Shown here piece by piece: positions 19,339-28,653 of a DNA stretch of 64,000 nucleotides. The position numbers were made by a program, and so were the translations under genes. This stretch comes from Agrobacterium vaccinii (GTDB taxonomy: Bacteria > Pseudomonadota > Alphaproteobacteria > Rhizobiales > Rhizobiaceae). The notes under the pieces were generated by a model that saw only the letters and a list, made by a program, of their open reading frames with translations, was not told the DNA's origin and did not search any database. Position 1 is the first letter of the stretch, and the number at the start of each line of letters is the position of its first letter. The stretch spans positions 372,001-436,000 of the forward strand of contig NZ_CP054151.1 of the NCBI RefSeq assembly GCF_021310995.1. Direction: 5' to 3'.

Positions 19339-20250
19339 CTAGGCCTTGCTTCGCATGCTGGCACGATACTGCTTTGGCCGCATGGCAAAGCGTTGCGAAA
19401 ATGCCTGATAGAACCGGGAGACTGAGCCGAAGCCTGATTCGAAGGCAACATCGGTAATGGGTATGTCGGTAGCGATCAGCAGTGATTGGGCCGTATCGAG
19501 CCGATGGCGGATGATGGCCTGATTGATGGTCATGCCCACCGCACGTTTGAAAACGGACATGGCATAATTGGGATGGAGGCCTGAATCCTTGCCGACATCT
19601 TCAGCTGAGATATCGTTGAGGGCATTCTCGGCGATATAGCGTAGCATCCGCTCCACATGTTCAACGCGCTCGCTGTCGTTGACCCCGAGACTGGCGATGG
19701 CAGAGCCTTCTTCGCGCAAGTCTCGCCATCCGTCGCGCTCAATCCGCAACACCCGCGCCCCAAGCTCATTGCGCACGATTTCGATCAGTCCCTCATCACC
19801 GGAGCGCAGTTCATCTCTCCAGCGCTGGAATATCTCGTTGTCGTAGGAACGCAGCTCCAGCGCCTCGATCATCGCGCCACGAAATACGGCATCTCTGAAA
19901 CGTGTAAGGCTCGCAAGACCAAGGAAGAACGACATCGGCACATAGAGGCAGACGAAACGCGTGCCCTCCGCGCAAGCAATGACCTGATGCGGGATCATAC
20001 CCCAGAACAGACAAAGCCGCCCGGCGTCGATGGTGAGTTCACGCCCTTCGAACCAGTAGGTCATCTGCCCCTCCAGCACGAAATTGAGCTCGACCTGGCT
20101 GTGCATATGCGGGCCGGTCATGACCTGCACGAAGGATGCTTCTCCGCTACAAAACCTGTGATCGCCGAAGACAACCAGCGGATGTCGTGGGTCGTGCTCT
20201 GGATGTACCGGCACGGATTCATCACGCTGAGTAAGCTGTATGGACACCAT
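19339..20250 (-). CDS. AraC-family regulator, probable activator of the adjacent galactoside operon
   Basis: 303 residues. The N-terminal cupin-like sensing region carries HSQVELNFVLEGQMTYWFEGRELTIDAGRLCLFWGMIPHQV, like the MelR/ChbR type. The C-terminal AraC double HTH is at residues 205-295 (ISAEDVGKDSGLHPNYAMSVFKRAVG; ITDVAFESGFGSVSRFYQAFSQRF). The gene diverges from the galactoside transport operon across 152 bp. Sugar binding to the cupin would relieve or trigger activation, by analogy with MelR; that part is inference. Confidence 0.9.
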   Translation of the reverse strand: MVSIQLTQRDESVPVHPEHDPRHPLVVFGDHRFCSGEASFVQVMTGPHMHSQVELNFVLEGQMTYWFEGRELTIDAGRLCLFWGMIPHQVIACAEGTRFVCLYVPMSFFLGLASLTRFRDAVFRGAMIEALELRSYDNEIFQRWRDELRSGDEGLIEIVRNELGARVLRIERDGWRDLREEGSAIASLGVNDSERVEHVERMLRYIAENALNDISAEDVGKDSGLHPNYAMSVFKRAVGMTINQAIIRHRLDTAQSLLIATDIPITDVAFESGFGSVSRFYQAFSQRFAMRPKQYRASMRSKA

Positions 20251-20402
20251 AATCTTAGAATCCTAGAGAAACTATCCGGAATTTCGGTAGCTTATTGCGG
20301 GTTTCGGTCAGATGTTCAAGCCGAACTTGGATTTGGCTTGGGAGGGCGTGCGTATGGTTCACAGTCTCCACGGCGACGTGTCACGGTCATAGGGAGGAAA
20401 AC

Positions 20403-21632
20403 ATGACCCTTTTTAAAAGCCTTAGCGGAGTTGCCTTGTCGGCAGCGCTGTTTTCATCCGCCTTTGCGGGCGAGATCACCATCAATTCCGACCACTCGGA
20501 CCCAGTACCGAAGAAGGCCATGGAAGAGCTGATTGCAGACTTCCAGAAGGCCAACCCGGATGTAACGGTGAAGTGGAACAACTTCGACCACGAGGGCTAC
20601 AAGTCCGCCATTCGCAACTTTCTGACCGCCGATGCGCCCGATGTCGTTGCATGGTATGCGGGCAACCGCATGGAGCCGTTCGTCAAGGCTGGTCTCTTCG
20701 AAGACGTGACCGATGTGTGGACCGCAAACGGTCTGGAAGACCAGTTGAAGTCCGCCTCCCCTTCCATGACCATCGACGGCAAGAAGTGGGGCGTTCCCTA
20801 CACCTACTATCAGTGGGGCATCTACTATCGCAAAGACATCTTCCAGCAGCAGAGCATTACGCCGCCCAAGACCTGGGAGGAGCTTCTGGCCGCTTCGAAG
20901 AAGCTGAAAGACGCTGGCATCACGCCATTCACCATCGGCACCAAGGCACAATGGCCTGCGGCTGGCTGGTTCGATTATCTCGACCTGCGCGTCAACGGCT
21001 ATGATTTCCACATGCAGCTGACATCCGGCAAGGTGCCTTACACCGACCCGCGCGTGAAAGCCGTGTTCGAGAAGTGGGCCGAACTGGTTGAGCCGGGTTA
21101 CTTCATCGAAAACCACGCGGCCATCGATTGGCAGGATGCCGTGCCACAGTTGGTACAGGGCAAGGCCGCCATGTATCTGATGGGCAATTTTGCCGTCGCC
21201 ACCTTTAAGAATGGTGGCCTGAAAGAAGAGCAGATCGGCTTCCTGCCCTTCCCGGAAATCACTGCGGGCATTCCGATTGCCGAGGAAGCACCGACCGATA
21301 CGTTCCACATTCCGAAGGGTGCCAAGAACAAGGACGATGCGAAGAAATTCCTCGCCTATGTTGCGTCTCCTGAAGCGCAGACGAAAATGAACGCGACGAT
21401 GGGCCAGCTGCCGGTCAACAACAAGGCGGAAAAGCCGACGGACCCGTTCCTCGAGGCTGGTTTCGATATGTTGTCCAAGGCAACCGCCATCGCACAGTTC
21501 TATGATCGCGATGCGCAGGCGGAAATGGCCAAGGCCGGTATGGAAGGCTTCCAGGAATTTATGGTCAAGCCCGACAAGATCGACGCCATCCTCGCACGCC
21601 TCGAAAAGATCCGCGCTCGCGTCTACAAATAA
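20403..21632 (+). CDS. Sugar ABC transporter substrate-binding protein (CUT1, family 1)
   Basis: 409 residues from the ATG at 20403 with a strong GGGAGG ribosome site 6 bases upstream. Signal peptide MTLFKSLSGVALSAALFSSAFA, cleavage near residue 22. Extracellular family-1 landmarks include FLTADAPDVVAWYAGNRMEPFVKAGLFEDV, WGVPYTYYQWGIYYRKDIF and GKAAMYLMGNFAV. It feeds the two permeases encoded downstream. The presence of GH36 and GH42 enzymes in the same operon points to alpha- and beta-galactosides (raffinose, melibiose or plant galacto-oligosaccharides) as the solute. Confidence 0.93.
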   Translation: MTLFKSLSGVALSAALFSSAFAGEITINSDHSDPVPKKAMEELIADFQKANPDVTVKWNNFDHEGYKSAIRNFLTADAPDVVAWYAGNRMEPFVKAGLFEDVTDVWTANGLEDQLKSASPSMTIDGKKWGVPYTYYQWGIYYRKDIFQQQSITPPKTWEELLAASKKLKDAGITPFTIGTKAQWPAAGWFDYLDLRVNGYDFHMQLTSGKVPYTDPRVKAVFEKWAELVEPGYFIENHAAIDWQDAVPQLVQGKAAMYLMGNFAVATFKNGGLKEEQIGFLPFPEITAGIPIAEEAPTDTFHIPKGAKNKDDAKKFLAYVASPEAQTKMNATMGQLPVNNKAEKPTDPFLEAGFDMLSKATAIAQFYDRDAQAEMAKAGMEGFQEFMVKPDKIDAILARLEKIRARVYK

Positions 21633-21647
21633 GACCTGTTCCTCCCA

Positions 21648-21689
21648 GCGCCGGGTGCCGCAAGCGGCATGCCCCAGGTACCCGGCTGC
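21648..21689 (+). other. Two-part intergenic hairpin between sugar-binding-protein and permease genes
   Basis: Inner stem TGCCGC (21656-21661) / GCGGCA (21664-21669) and outer stem GCCGGGT (21650-21656) / ACCCGGC (21680-21686), sharing one base. An A/T-rich stretch with T5 follows. It lies 15 bases after the binding-protein stop, so it may stabilise the upstream message and attenuate read-through into the permease genes. Confidence 0.62.
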
Positions 21690-21720
21690 TATTTTATATA
21701 TATTTTTAAAAGGTGCCGCC

Positions 21721-22629
21721 GTGAGCAACGCCGTTTCACCATCGCCCAGTTTCTGGAAGCGCAATCAGCAAAAACTAGCGCCCTGGCTGTTTCTGGCCCC
21801 CGGCCTGCTGATGTTCATCCTTTATGTTCTGGTGCCAATTTTCGAATCCATCTGGATCAGTTTTCACGACTGGGACGGAATGGGCGAGATGAGCTGGGTA
21901 GGCTTTGGCAATTATGCCGAGCTGCTTCAGGACGACACCTTCTACGTCTCGCTGAAAAACAACATCATCTGGCTGGTGCTGTATCTCCTGTCCATTCCCG
22001 CGGGCTTGGCGGTCGCTCTGTTTCTGAACCAGAATGTGCGAGGCATCCGCCTTTACAAATCGCTGTTCTTCTTCCCCTTCGTCATCAGCCAGGTGGTTGT
22101 GGGGTTGATGTTCACATGGTTCTATGCACCGGATTTCGGGCTGTTTTCCAAGCTGCTAGAATGGCTCACCGGCCAGCAGATCGCTATCCTCGCTGACGAA
22201 AACTACGTGACCTACGGCATCATCGTTGCAGGTCTGTGGCCACAGACGGCCTATTGCATGATCCTCTATCTGACCGGCCTCAACAACATCAATCCCGAGC
22301 AGGTGGAAGCGGCGCGTATGGATGGTGCCAAGGGCTTCAAGCTGTTGTGGAACATCATTCTGCCGCAGCTGGCACCGGCAACCTTCATCGCCATGGTGGT
22401 CACCGTGATCGGCTCGCTGCGCTCCTTCGACCTCGTCTCGGTCATGACAGCTGGCGGCCCCTACGGCTCAAGCTCGGTGCTCTCCTATTTCATGTATGAG
22501 CAGGCGCTTTCGGAATATGGTTTCCGCATGGGCTATGGCGCAGCCATCGCCGTCGTCCTCTTCCTCATCATGATGATCTTCATCACGCTCTTCATCGTGC
22601 GCATGCTGAGCCAGGAAAGGAATTCCTGA
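21721..22629 (+). CDS. Sugar ABC transporter permease (CUT1, MalF-like)
   Basis: 302 residues from the GTG at 21721, preceded by AAAAGGTG. A 17-residue cytoplasmic leader precedes about six membrane spans; the first is LFLAPGLLMFILYVLVPIF. The EAA loop reads EQVEAARMDGAKGFKLLWNIILPQLAPA. The stop TGA overlaps the next start by one base (TGATG). It forms the membrane channel with the permease encoded immediately after it. Confidence 0.93.
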   Translation: MSNAVSPSPSFWKRNQQKLAPWLFLAPGLLMFILYVLVPIFESIWISFHDWDGMGEMSWVGFGNYAELLQDDTFYVSLKNNIIWLVLYLLSIPAGLAVALFLNQNVRGIRLYKSLFFFPFVISQVVVGLMFTWFYAPDFGLFSKLLEWLTGQQIAILADENYVTYGIIVAGLWPQTAYCMILYLTGLNNINPEQVEAARMDGAKGFKLLWNIILPQLAPATFIAMVVTVIGSLRSFDLVSVMTAGGPYGSSSVLSYFMYEQALSEYGFRMGYGAAIAVVLFLIMMIFITLFIVRMLSQERNS

Positions 22630-23480
22630 TGTTCCCCGCACCCATTCAGACAGCCTCACCTTTCATTCGTTGGGGTTACAAGATCGTGCTGCCGATTGCA
22701 CTTATTCTCTGGCTTTTGCCATTGATCGGCGTGGCGATCACCTCCGTCAGACCCGCAGGCGACTTTGCCGCCGGCAATTATTTCGGCATTCCCTCCGGTT
22801 TTGCAGGTGTTGAAAACTACACGGCAGTCTTCCGGGATTCGCCTATTGGCCTTTATATTCTGAACTCGTTCAAGGTCACGATCCCGACCGTCATCGGCGC
22901 GGTCGCGCTGTCATGCCTCACCGGCTTTGCGCTGGCGGTCTACAAGTTCAAGGCCAATCTGCTGCTGTTCTTCATGTTCGTGGCTGGCAACTTCATTCCG
23001 TTCCAGATCCTGATGGTGCCGGTGCGTGACATGACGCTGCGGGCCGGTCTTTACGACACCACCATGGGCCTCGTGCTGTTCCATGTCGCCTTCCAGACCG
23101 GGTTCTGCACGCTGTTCATGCGCAATTTCATCAAGGGACTGCCCTTCGCGCTGATCGAATCCGCGCGTGTCGAAGGCGTCTCGGAATGGAAGATTTTCCG
23201 TTACATCGTGTTGCCGCTGATGCGTCCCGCCATCGCAGCGCTGTCAGTTCTCGTCTTCACCTTCGTCTGGAATGACTACTTCTGGGCAACGGTTCTCGTG
23301 CAGGGACAGCACGCCATGCCGGTGACCGCCGGTCTCTATTCGCTGAACGGACAATGGGTTGCCGCCTGGCATCTGGTTTCGGCAGGCTCGCTGGTGGCCG
23401 CGCTGCCACCTGTCGCCATGTTCTTCATCATGCAAAAGCACTTCATTGCCGGACTGACACTGGGAGCGACCAAGGGATGA
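22629..23480 (+). CDS. Sugar ABC transporter permease (CUT1, MalG-like)
   Basis: 283 residues. About six membrane spans, beginning IVLPIALILWLLPLIGVAITSV. The EAA loop is IESARVEGVSEWKIFRYIVLPLMRPAI, and the end [10 protein letters not shown] is typical of MalG-type permeases. It overlaps the preceding gene by one base and the following galactosidase gene by four (ATGA at 23477-23480), so the operon is translationally coupled throughout. Confidence 0.94.
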   Translation: MFPAPIQTASPFIRWGYKIVLPIALILWLLPLIGVAITSVRPAGDFAAGNYFGIPSGFAGVENYTAVFRDSPIGLYILNSFKVTIPTVIGAVALSCLTGFALAVYKFKANLLLFFMFVAGNFIPFQILMVPVRDMTLRAGLYDTTMGLVLFHVAFQTGFCTLFMRNFIKGLPFALIESARVEGVSEWKIFRYIVLPLMRPAIAALSVLVFTFVWNDYFWATVLVQGQHAMPVTAGLYSLNGQWVAAWHLVSAGSLVAALPPVAMFFIMQKHFIAGLTLGATKG

Positions 23481-25582
23481 GCCAGATCATCACAATCGGC
23501 CAAGGAAGCTTCACGCTGAACCTTCGCCTGCCCGAACTCGGAATGCCGGAAATCCTGTCTTTTGCGACAGCGGCAACGGCACCCGGCACCCTGTTCGATA
23601 TCGAACGCTCTAGCCGCATTAACGGCATGGACGTCGCCGTCCCCTCATCGGTTCTGCTGCCAACCGGAGGCATGGGCTTCTTCGGCTGGCCAGCCATCAC
23701 CGGCCACCGCCAGGGACGCGATTTCACATTGCAGTTCGGTTCGTGGACGGTGGAAAGTAATGCGAACACAACGATCCTGCGCGGCCACGATACCGTTACA
23801 AAGATCGATATCGCTATCACCCTGACTGAACATGCGTCCGGCTTGATCTCCATGTCCACATCGCTGACCAACCGCGCAGACACAGATTACCAGCTGGACC
23901 GCTGCATGGCGGCGACCTTTGCGGTACCGACTGGCGAGACGGAACTCACGAGTTTCACCGGCATGTGGGGACGCGAGTTCCAGACCCGGAAAGAGACGCC
24001 CGGCAACGGCATCTGGTCTCAGGAAAGCCGACGCGGGCGCACGTCGCATGACCGGTTTCCGATGATCTTTGTCGAGACCGCCGGACAGCGTTTCGGCGTC
24101 ACCTTGGGATGGAGCGGCAACCACCATGTCGTCATCGACCGCACCGATGATGGCCAACGGCTGATCCATATGGGTGAGTTGTTCGAACCGGGCGAAGTCA
24201 TTCTTGGATCGGGCGAAACCTACCAGAGCCCCTTAGCCTATGCGGGACCGGATACGAAGGCATTCCATGCCTTCGTGCGCGGCGAGCTTCTGGACTGGCC
24301 TGAAGGTAAAATGTCTCCACGTCCGGTGACTCTGAACACCTGGGAAGGCAATTACTTCGACCACAAGATGGACTCGCTAAAGGCGCAGGCAACGGCTGCT
24401 GCAGAAATCGGCATCGAACGCTTCGTGCTGGATGATGGTTGGTTCGGCAAGCGCGATGACGACACCACGAGCCTTGGCGATTGGGACATCGACGCCCGCA
24501 AATATCCCGACGGTTTGAAACCGCTCGTGGACCACGTCACTGGGCTTGGCATGCAGTTCGGCATCTGGTTCGAGCCTGAGATGATCAACCCGGTTTCCGA
24601 GCTTTACAAGAAGCACCCGGATTGGGCCTTGCAGATCGAAGGTCGCCCGCTGCTGCAATCACGCACCCAGCTTGTGCTCGACCTGACACGGCAGGAGGTT
24701 TCCGATTACCTCTTTGCCAAGATCGACGCCGTGCTGGCAAACCACGCCGTCTCCTATATCAAGTGGGATATGAACCGCGACCTGACCCATGCAGGCGGGC
24801 GTGACGGCAGGGTGAAGACCTCTGCCCAGACGCGCGCCGTCTATGCGCTGATGGATCGTGTCCGCGGGGCACATCCAAACGTCGAAATCGAAAGCTGTGC
24901 ATCCGGTGGCGGACGCATCGATTACGGCGCTCTGGCCCGCACCCACCGGGTCTGGACATCGGACTGCACGGATGCGCTGGAGCGGCTGGAAATCCAGCGC
25001 GGCGCGTCTCTCTTCGTGCCGCCGGAAATTCTCGGAAGCCATATCTCCGCCTCCCCCAACCACCAGACGGGTCGTCGCCACACGCTGGCCTTCCGGGCGC
25101 TGGTGGCGATGGCCTATCATCTCGGCGTCGAGCTCAACCCGTTGGAACTGACGACGGATGAGAACGACGAGCTCAAGCTCTACATCGAGGCCTACAAGCG
25201 CCTGCGTGGCGTTCTGCATGCGCCGGGTGCCAATTTCCGCATGGAGCCTGTCGATGGCCGTTATGTCTGGGGCGCAGCCAGTGCCGACAAGATCGTCGTC
25301 ATCGTTGCGCAGGGACCGCAGATGGTGGGAGAGCAACCGTCACCGCTCAAGCTGCCAGCCAGCGTGACCAAGCTGGGCGGCACATGGACCATCACCAATA
25401 CGCTACCGGCAAAGCCGGAATTCATTCGCATCTCCGAGGGTCAGAAAAAGCTGCTCTCCGGCAATATCAGCTTCGAGCTTTCGAGTGCTCGCCTTTCAGG
25501 CCTGCCCTTGCCGATGCTGAAACCGGAAAGCGCGCTGCTCCTCGAACTGGAACCTGCAAAGGGAGGCAAGACCAATGGCTGA
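23477..25582 (+). CDS. Alpha-galactosidase, glycoside hydrolase family 36
   Basis: 701 residues from the ATG at 23477. GH36 layout: N-terminal beta-sandwich to about 280, then the TIM barrel. The predicted nucleophile is D431 in YIKWDMNRD and the acid/base D496 in [18 protein letters not shown]. Further landmarks are [24 protein letters not shown] and [13 protein letters not shown]. No signal peptide, so hydrolysis of alpha-1,6-galactosides happens in the cytoplasm after uptake. It sits between permease and ATPase genes and overlaps both. Length matches the roughly 700-residue bacterial GH36 group. Confidence 0.94.
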   Translation: MSQIITIGQGSFTLNLRLPELGMPEILSFATAATAPGTLFDIERSSRINGMDVAVPSSVLLPTGGMGFFGWPAITGHRQGRDFTLQFGSWTVESNANTTILRGHDTVTKIDIAITLTEHASGLISMSTSLTNRADTDYQLDRCMAATFAVPTGETELTSFTGMWGREFQTRKETPGNGIWSQESRRGRTSHDRFPMIFVETAGQRFGVTLGWSGNHHVVIDRTDDGQRLIHMGELFEPGEVILGSGETYQSPLAYAGPDTKAFHAFVRGELLDWPEGKMSPRPVTLNTWEGNYFDHKMDSLKAQATAAAEIGIERFVLDDGWFGKRDDDTTSLGDWDIDARKYPDGLKPLVDHVTGLGMQFGIWFEPEMINPVSELYKKHPDWALQIEGRPLLQSRTQLVLDLTRQEVSDYLFAKIDAVLANHAVSYIKWDMNRDLTHAGGRDGRVKTSAQTRAVYALMDRVRGAHPNVEIESCASGGGRIDYGALARTHRVWTSDCTDALERLEIQRGASLFVPPEILGSHISASPNHQTGRRHTLAFRALVAMAYHLGVELNPLELTTDENDELKLYIEAYKRLRGVLHAPGANFRMEPVDGRYVWGAASADKIVVIVAQGPQMVGEQPSPLKLPASVTKLGGTWTITNTLPAKPEFIRISEGQKKLLSGNISFELSSARLSGLPLPMLKPESALLLELEPAKGGKTNG

Positions 25583-26666
25583 CGTAAGCCTGCGCAACGT
25601 CAAGAAAGAGTTTGGCGCACTCAGCGTCATCAAGGGCGTCGATCTCGACGTCAAAGATGGCGAGTTCTGCGTCTTCGTCGGCCCCTCCGGCTGCGGAAAA
25701 TCAACGTTGCTGCGGATGATTGCCGGTCTGGAGCAGATCACCTCCGGCGCGCTGTCCATCGGCGGGCAGGACATGACCAAGATCGGCCCATCCGAACGGG
25801 GCGTCGCCATGGTGTTCCAGTCCTATGCGCTCTACCCGCATATGACTGTGGCTGAAAACATCGGTTTCGGCCTTCGAATGACCGGCCATTCTAAGGACAT
25901 GATCGCCGAGCGTACAGCCCATGCAGCCAAACTGTTGCAGCTTGAGCCGCTGCTGCAACGCAAGCCGGGCCAGCTTTCGGGTGGTCAGCGCCAGCGTGTC
26001 GCCATCGGTCGCGCCATCGTGCGCAACCCGGAAGTCTTCCTGTTTGATGAGCCGCTATCCAACCTCGATGCCGCCTTGCGCGTGCAGATGCGCGGCGAAC
26101 TTTCCAAGCTGCATCAGGACCTGAAGGCGACGATGATCTACGTGACCCACGATCAGGTGGAAGCCATGACGATGGCCGACAAGATCGTGGTTCTCTCTGC
26201 GGGTAAGATCGAGCAGGTGGGAACGCCGCTCGAACTCTACCACCGCCCCGCCAACCTCTTCGTGGCAGGCTTCATCGGTTCGCCGAAAATGAATGTGCTG
26301 AAAGTCCCGGCAAAGAGCGAGAGTGGCAAAATTATTGTGACGCTGCCCGGAAACGTGACGCTTGCTCTTGATGGTCCAGACGGTACCGCACTCACGGACG
26401 CATCCATCGGCATTCGCCCGGAGCACATCAGCGCGACTGGTGAGGGTGACGTTATTCTCGAAGGCACCGTGAAGCTCGCGGAATATCTCGGCTCAGAAAC
26501 GCTGTTCTTTGTCGAGTTGGCCGATGGCTCGGAAATCTCCGTCAAGGCCGATGGCCTGGCCAGTGCCAAACCGGGCGATACGCTGAAACTCGGCATCAAT
26601 GCTAGGGCCTGCCACGTCTTTGACGCGCAAGGCCGTGCCATCATTAATGGGGATTTGACGCGATAA
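25575..26666 (+). CDS. Sugar ABC transporter ATP-binding protein (UgpC/MsmK family)
   Basis: 363 residues. Nucleotide-binding domain with GPSGCGKST (about residues 37-45), signature [15 protein letters not shown], Walker [15 protein letters not shown] and the switch histidine in [14 protein letters not shown]-terminal OB-fold (MalK-type regulatory domain) follows, with IGIRPEHI and [15 protein letters not shown]. The start overlaps the galactosidase gene by 8 bases and its stop overlaps the next start (TAATG). It drives the CUT1 permease pair encoded upstream. Confidence 0.94.
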   Translation: MADVSLRNVKKEFGALSVIKGVDLDVKDGEFCVFVGPSGCGKSTLLRMIAGLEQITSGALSIGGQDMTKIGPSERGVAMVFQSYALYPHMTVAENIGFGLRMTGHSKDMIAERTAHAAKLLQLEPLLQRKPGQLSGGQRQRVAIGRAIVRNPEVFLFDEPLSNLDAALRVQMRGELSKLHQDLKATMIYVTHDQVEAMTMADKIVVLSAGKIEQVGTPLELYHRPANLFVAGFIGSPKMNVLKVPAKSESGKIIVTLPGNVTLALDGPDGTALTDASIGIRPEHISATGEGDVILEGTVKLAEYLGSETLFFVELADGSEISVKADGLASAKPGDTLKLGINARACHVFDAQGRAIINGDLTR

Positions 26667-28597
26667 TGCTGGGTGTATGTTACTATCCCGAACACTGGGA
26701 CGAAAGCCGCTGGACTGAAGACGCACGCCGCATGCGAGAACTCGGCATCTCCTTTGTGCGCATCGGCGAATTCGCCTGGTCGCGGCTGGAATCGTCCCGC
26801 GGCAACTTCCATTTCGAATGGCTGGACCGCGCCATGGACGTGCTGCATGCCGCAGGCCTGAAGGTTGTGCTGGGAACACCGACGGCCACGCCACCGAAAT
26901 GGCTGATCGATGAGTACCCCGATATCCTGCCGTATGACGAAGACGGCAAGGTGCGCGGTTTCGGCTCGCGCCGCCACTATACGTTTTCCTCGCAAACATG
27001 GTGGCGCGAGAGCGCGCGCATCGTTGAGATCATCGCCAAGCGTTATGGCGAGCATCCCGGCTTGGTTGGCTGGCAGACGGACAACGAATACGGCTGCCAC
27101 GACACCACTGCCTCCTGGGGTCCAGAAGACCTCAAGCAGTTCAAGCAATGGCTGCGGCTGCGCTACCAGTCGCCGGATCAGCTGAACGAAGCCTGGGGCT
27201 CGGTATTCTGGTCGATGGAACTGAAGAGTTTCGATGATGTTTCGCTGCCGAACCTGACGGTGACGGAACCCAATCCGGCGACCCGCCTCGATTACTGGCG
27301 CTTCCAGTCCGATCAGGTCGCTGCCTATGACAAGATGCAATGCGAGATCATTCGCAAGCATTCGCCCGGTCGCTGGATCACCCATAATTTCATGGGCTTC
27401 GTTTCGGATTTCGACCACTTCAAGGTCGGCGACAACCTCGATCTCGCATCCTGGGACAGCTACCCCATCGGCTTTGTCGAGAAGTTTCCCTTCACCGAAG
27501 AAGAGCGCAATCGCTGGGCCGAAACCTCGCATCCCGATATCGCGCCCTACCACCACGACCTCTATCGCGGTGTCGGACGCGGTCGTTTTTGGGTGATGGA
27601 ACAGCAACCCGGCCCGGTCAACTGGGCACCGTGGAACCCGGTGCCGAAGCCCGGCATGATCAGGTTGTGGACTTGGGAGGCGCTGGCCCATGGTGCCGAA
27701 GTCGTCAGCTACTTCCGCTGGCGTCAGGCTCCCTTTGCGCAGGAACAGATGCATGCCGGTCTCAATATGTCCGGTCTGGACGAGCTTTCGCCGGGCGGGC
27801 TGGAAGCGAAACAGGTCGGTGCAGAACTGGAAGCACTTGCTGCCTTGCCAGACAGCGCAAAGGCACCCGTTGCACTGGTGTTCGATTACCAGAGCTACTG
27901 GACGACGGTGATCCAGCCACAGGGCAAGGATTTCCGCTATGAGGAGCTTTGCTTCCGCTGGTACGAAAGCCTGCGCCGTCTCGGCCTAGACATCGATTTC
28001 GTGCGTCCCGGCGACAGTCTGGAAGGCTACGCGCTCATCGTGGTGCCGTGCATGACGGAAGTCGATGTCGCGACGGAACTGGCGCTGAACGAAGCGACCG
28101 GGCAAATCCTCATCGGCGCACGCACCGGCTCGCGTGACCGCAACTTTGTCATCCCAAAAAACCTGCCACCCGGCCCACTCGGCGGGCGCACCGGCAACCG
28201 CGTCACCCAGATCTCCACTTTGCGACCCGGCCTTTCCGACGTGGTGTCTGGCGAAGTGACTGGCGCTGCCATCCGCTGGCGTGAAACGGTAGAGACGTCA
28301 TCCAACGTTCTTGCTCGCTTCTCCAACGGCGATCCGGCGCTGACGGAAAATGGCAACATGCTCTATCTCGCCTGCTGGGCCGACGAGACCCTACTGACCA
28401 ACGTGATGGCGTTGGCCGCCCAAAAAGCAGGGCTGGAAACCACGCCTCTCCCCGCCCACATCCGTATCCGCCGCCGCGGCAACCTAACTTTCGCCTTCAA
28501 TTACGGCTCGGAAGCGTGGACGGTGCCCGAGGGGGCGACAATGGTGCTGGGCGAAAAAACGCTGGAGCCACAGGCGGTTTCGGTGTGGACATTTTAG
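26666..28597 (+). CDS. Beta-galactosidase, glycoside hydrolase family 42
   Basis: 643 residues. GH42 landmarks: start [20 protein letters not shown], predicted acid/base E141 in WQTDNEYGCHDT, and nucleophile E312 in FWVMEQQPGPVNW. A trimerisation domain and a small C-terminal beta domain (IRIRRRGNLTFAFNYGSEA) complete the usual architecture. There is no signal peptide, so it cleaves imported beta-galactosides in the cytoplasm. It is the last gene of the operon, and a long dyad stands just after it. Together with GH36 it lets one transporter serve both anomers. Confidence 0.94.
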   Translation: MLGVCYYPEHWDESRWTEDARRMRELGISFVRIGEFAWSRLESSRGNFHFEWLDRAMDVLHAAGLKVVLGTPTATPPKWLIDEYPDILPYDEDGKVRGFGSRRHYTFSSQTWWRESARIVEIIAKRYGEHPGLVGWQTDNEYGCHDTTASWGPEDLKQFKQWLRLRYQSPDQLNEAWGSVFWSMELKSFDDVSLPNLTVTEPNPATRLDYWRFQSDQVAAYDKMQCEIIRKHSPGRWITHNFMGFVSDFDHFKVGDNLDLASWDSYPIGFVEKFPFTEEERNRWAETSHPDIAPYHHDLYRGVGRGRFWVMEQQPGPVNWAPWNPVPKPGMIRLWTWEALAHGAEVVSYFRWRQAPFAQEQMHAGLNMSGLDELSPGGLEAKQVGAELEALAALPDSAKAPVALVFDYQSYWTTVIQPQGKDFRYEELCFRWYESLRRLGLDIDFVRPGDSLEGYALIVVPCMTEVDVATELALNEATGQILIGARTGSRDRNFVIPKNLPPGPLGGRTGNRVTQISTLRPGLSDVVSGEVTGAAIRWRETVETSSNVLARFSNGDPALTENGNMLYLACWADETLLTNVMALAAQKAGLETTPLPAHIRIRRRGNLTFAFNYGSEAWTVPEGATMVLGEKTLEPQAVSVWTF

Positions 28598-28604
28598 ACG
28601 ATTA

Positions 28605-28647
28605 GAGAGGCCATATTTTCCGTATTGACGGCCCAATATGGCCTCTC
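28605..28647. terminator. Hairpin between convergent GH42 and repeat-protein genes
   Basis: Perfect 13-bp arms GAGAGGCCATATT (28605-28617) and AATATGGCCTCTC (28635-28647) with a 17-base loop, lying exactly between convergent stops at 28597 and 28654. No T-run follows in either direction, so termination may be factor-assisted or the structure may protect both 3' ends. Confidence 0.55.
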
Positions 28648-28653
28648 CGCTGT

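Noticed and set aside
20454..21764. 436-codon minus-strand frame opposite the sugar-binding-protein gene
   Set aside because: Antisense of a convincing CUT1 receptor; no homologous pattern seen.
26237..27754. 505-codon minus-strand frame opposite the ATPase/GH42 junction
   Set aside because: It crosses two well-supported plus-strand genes and has no recognisable motif.
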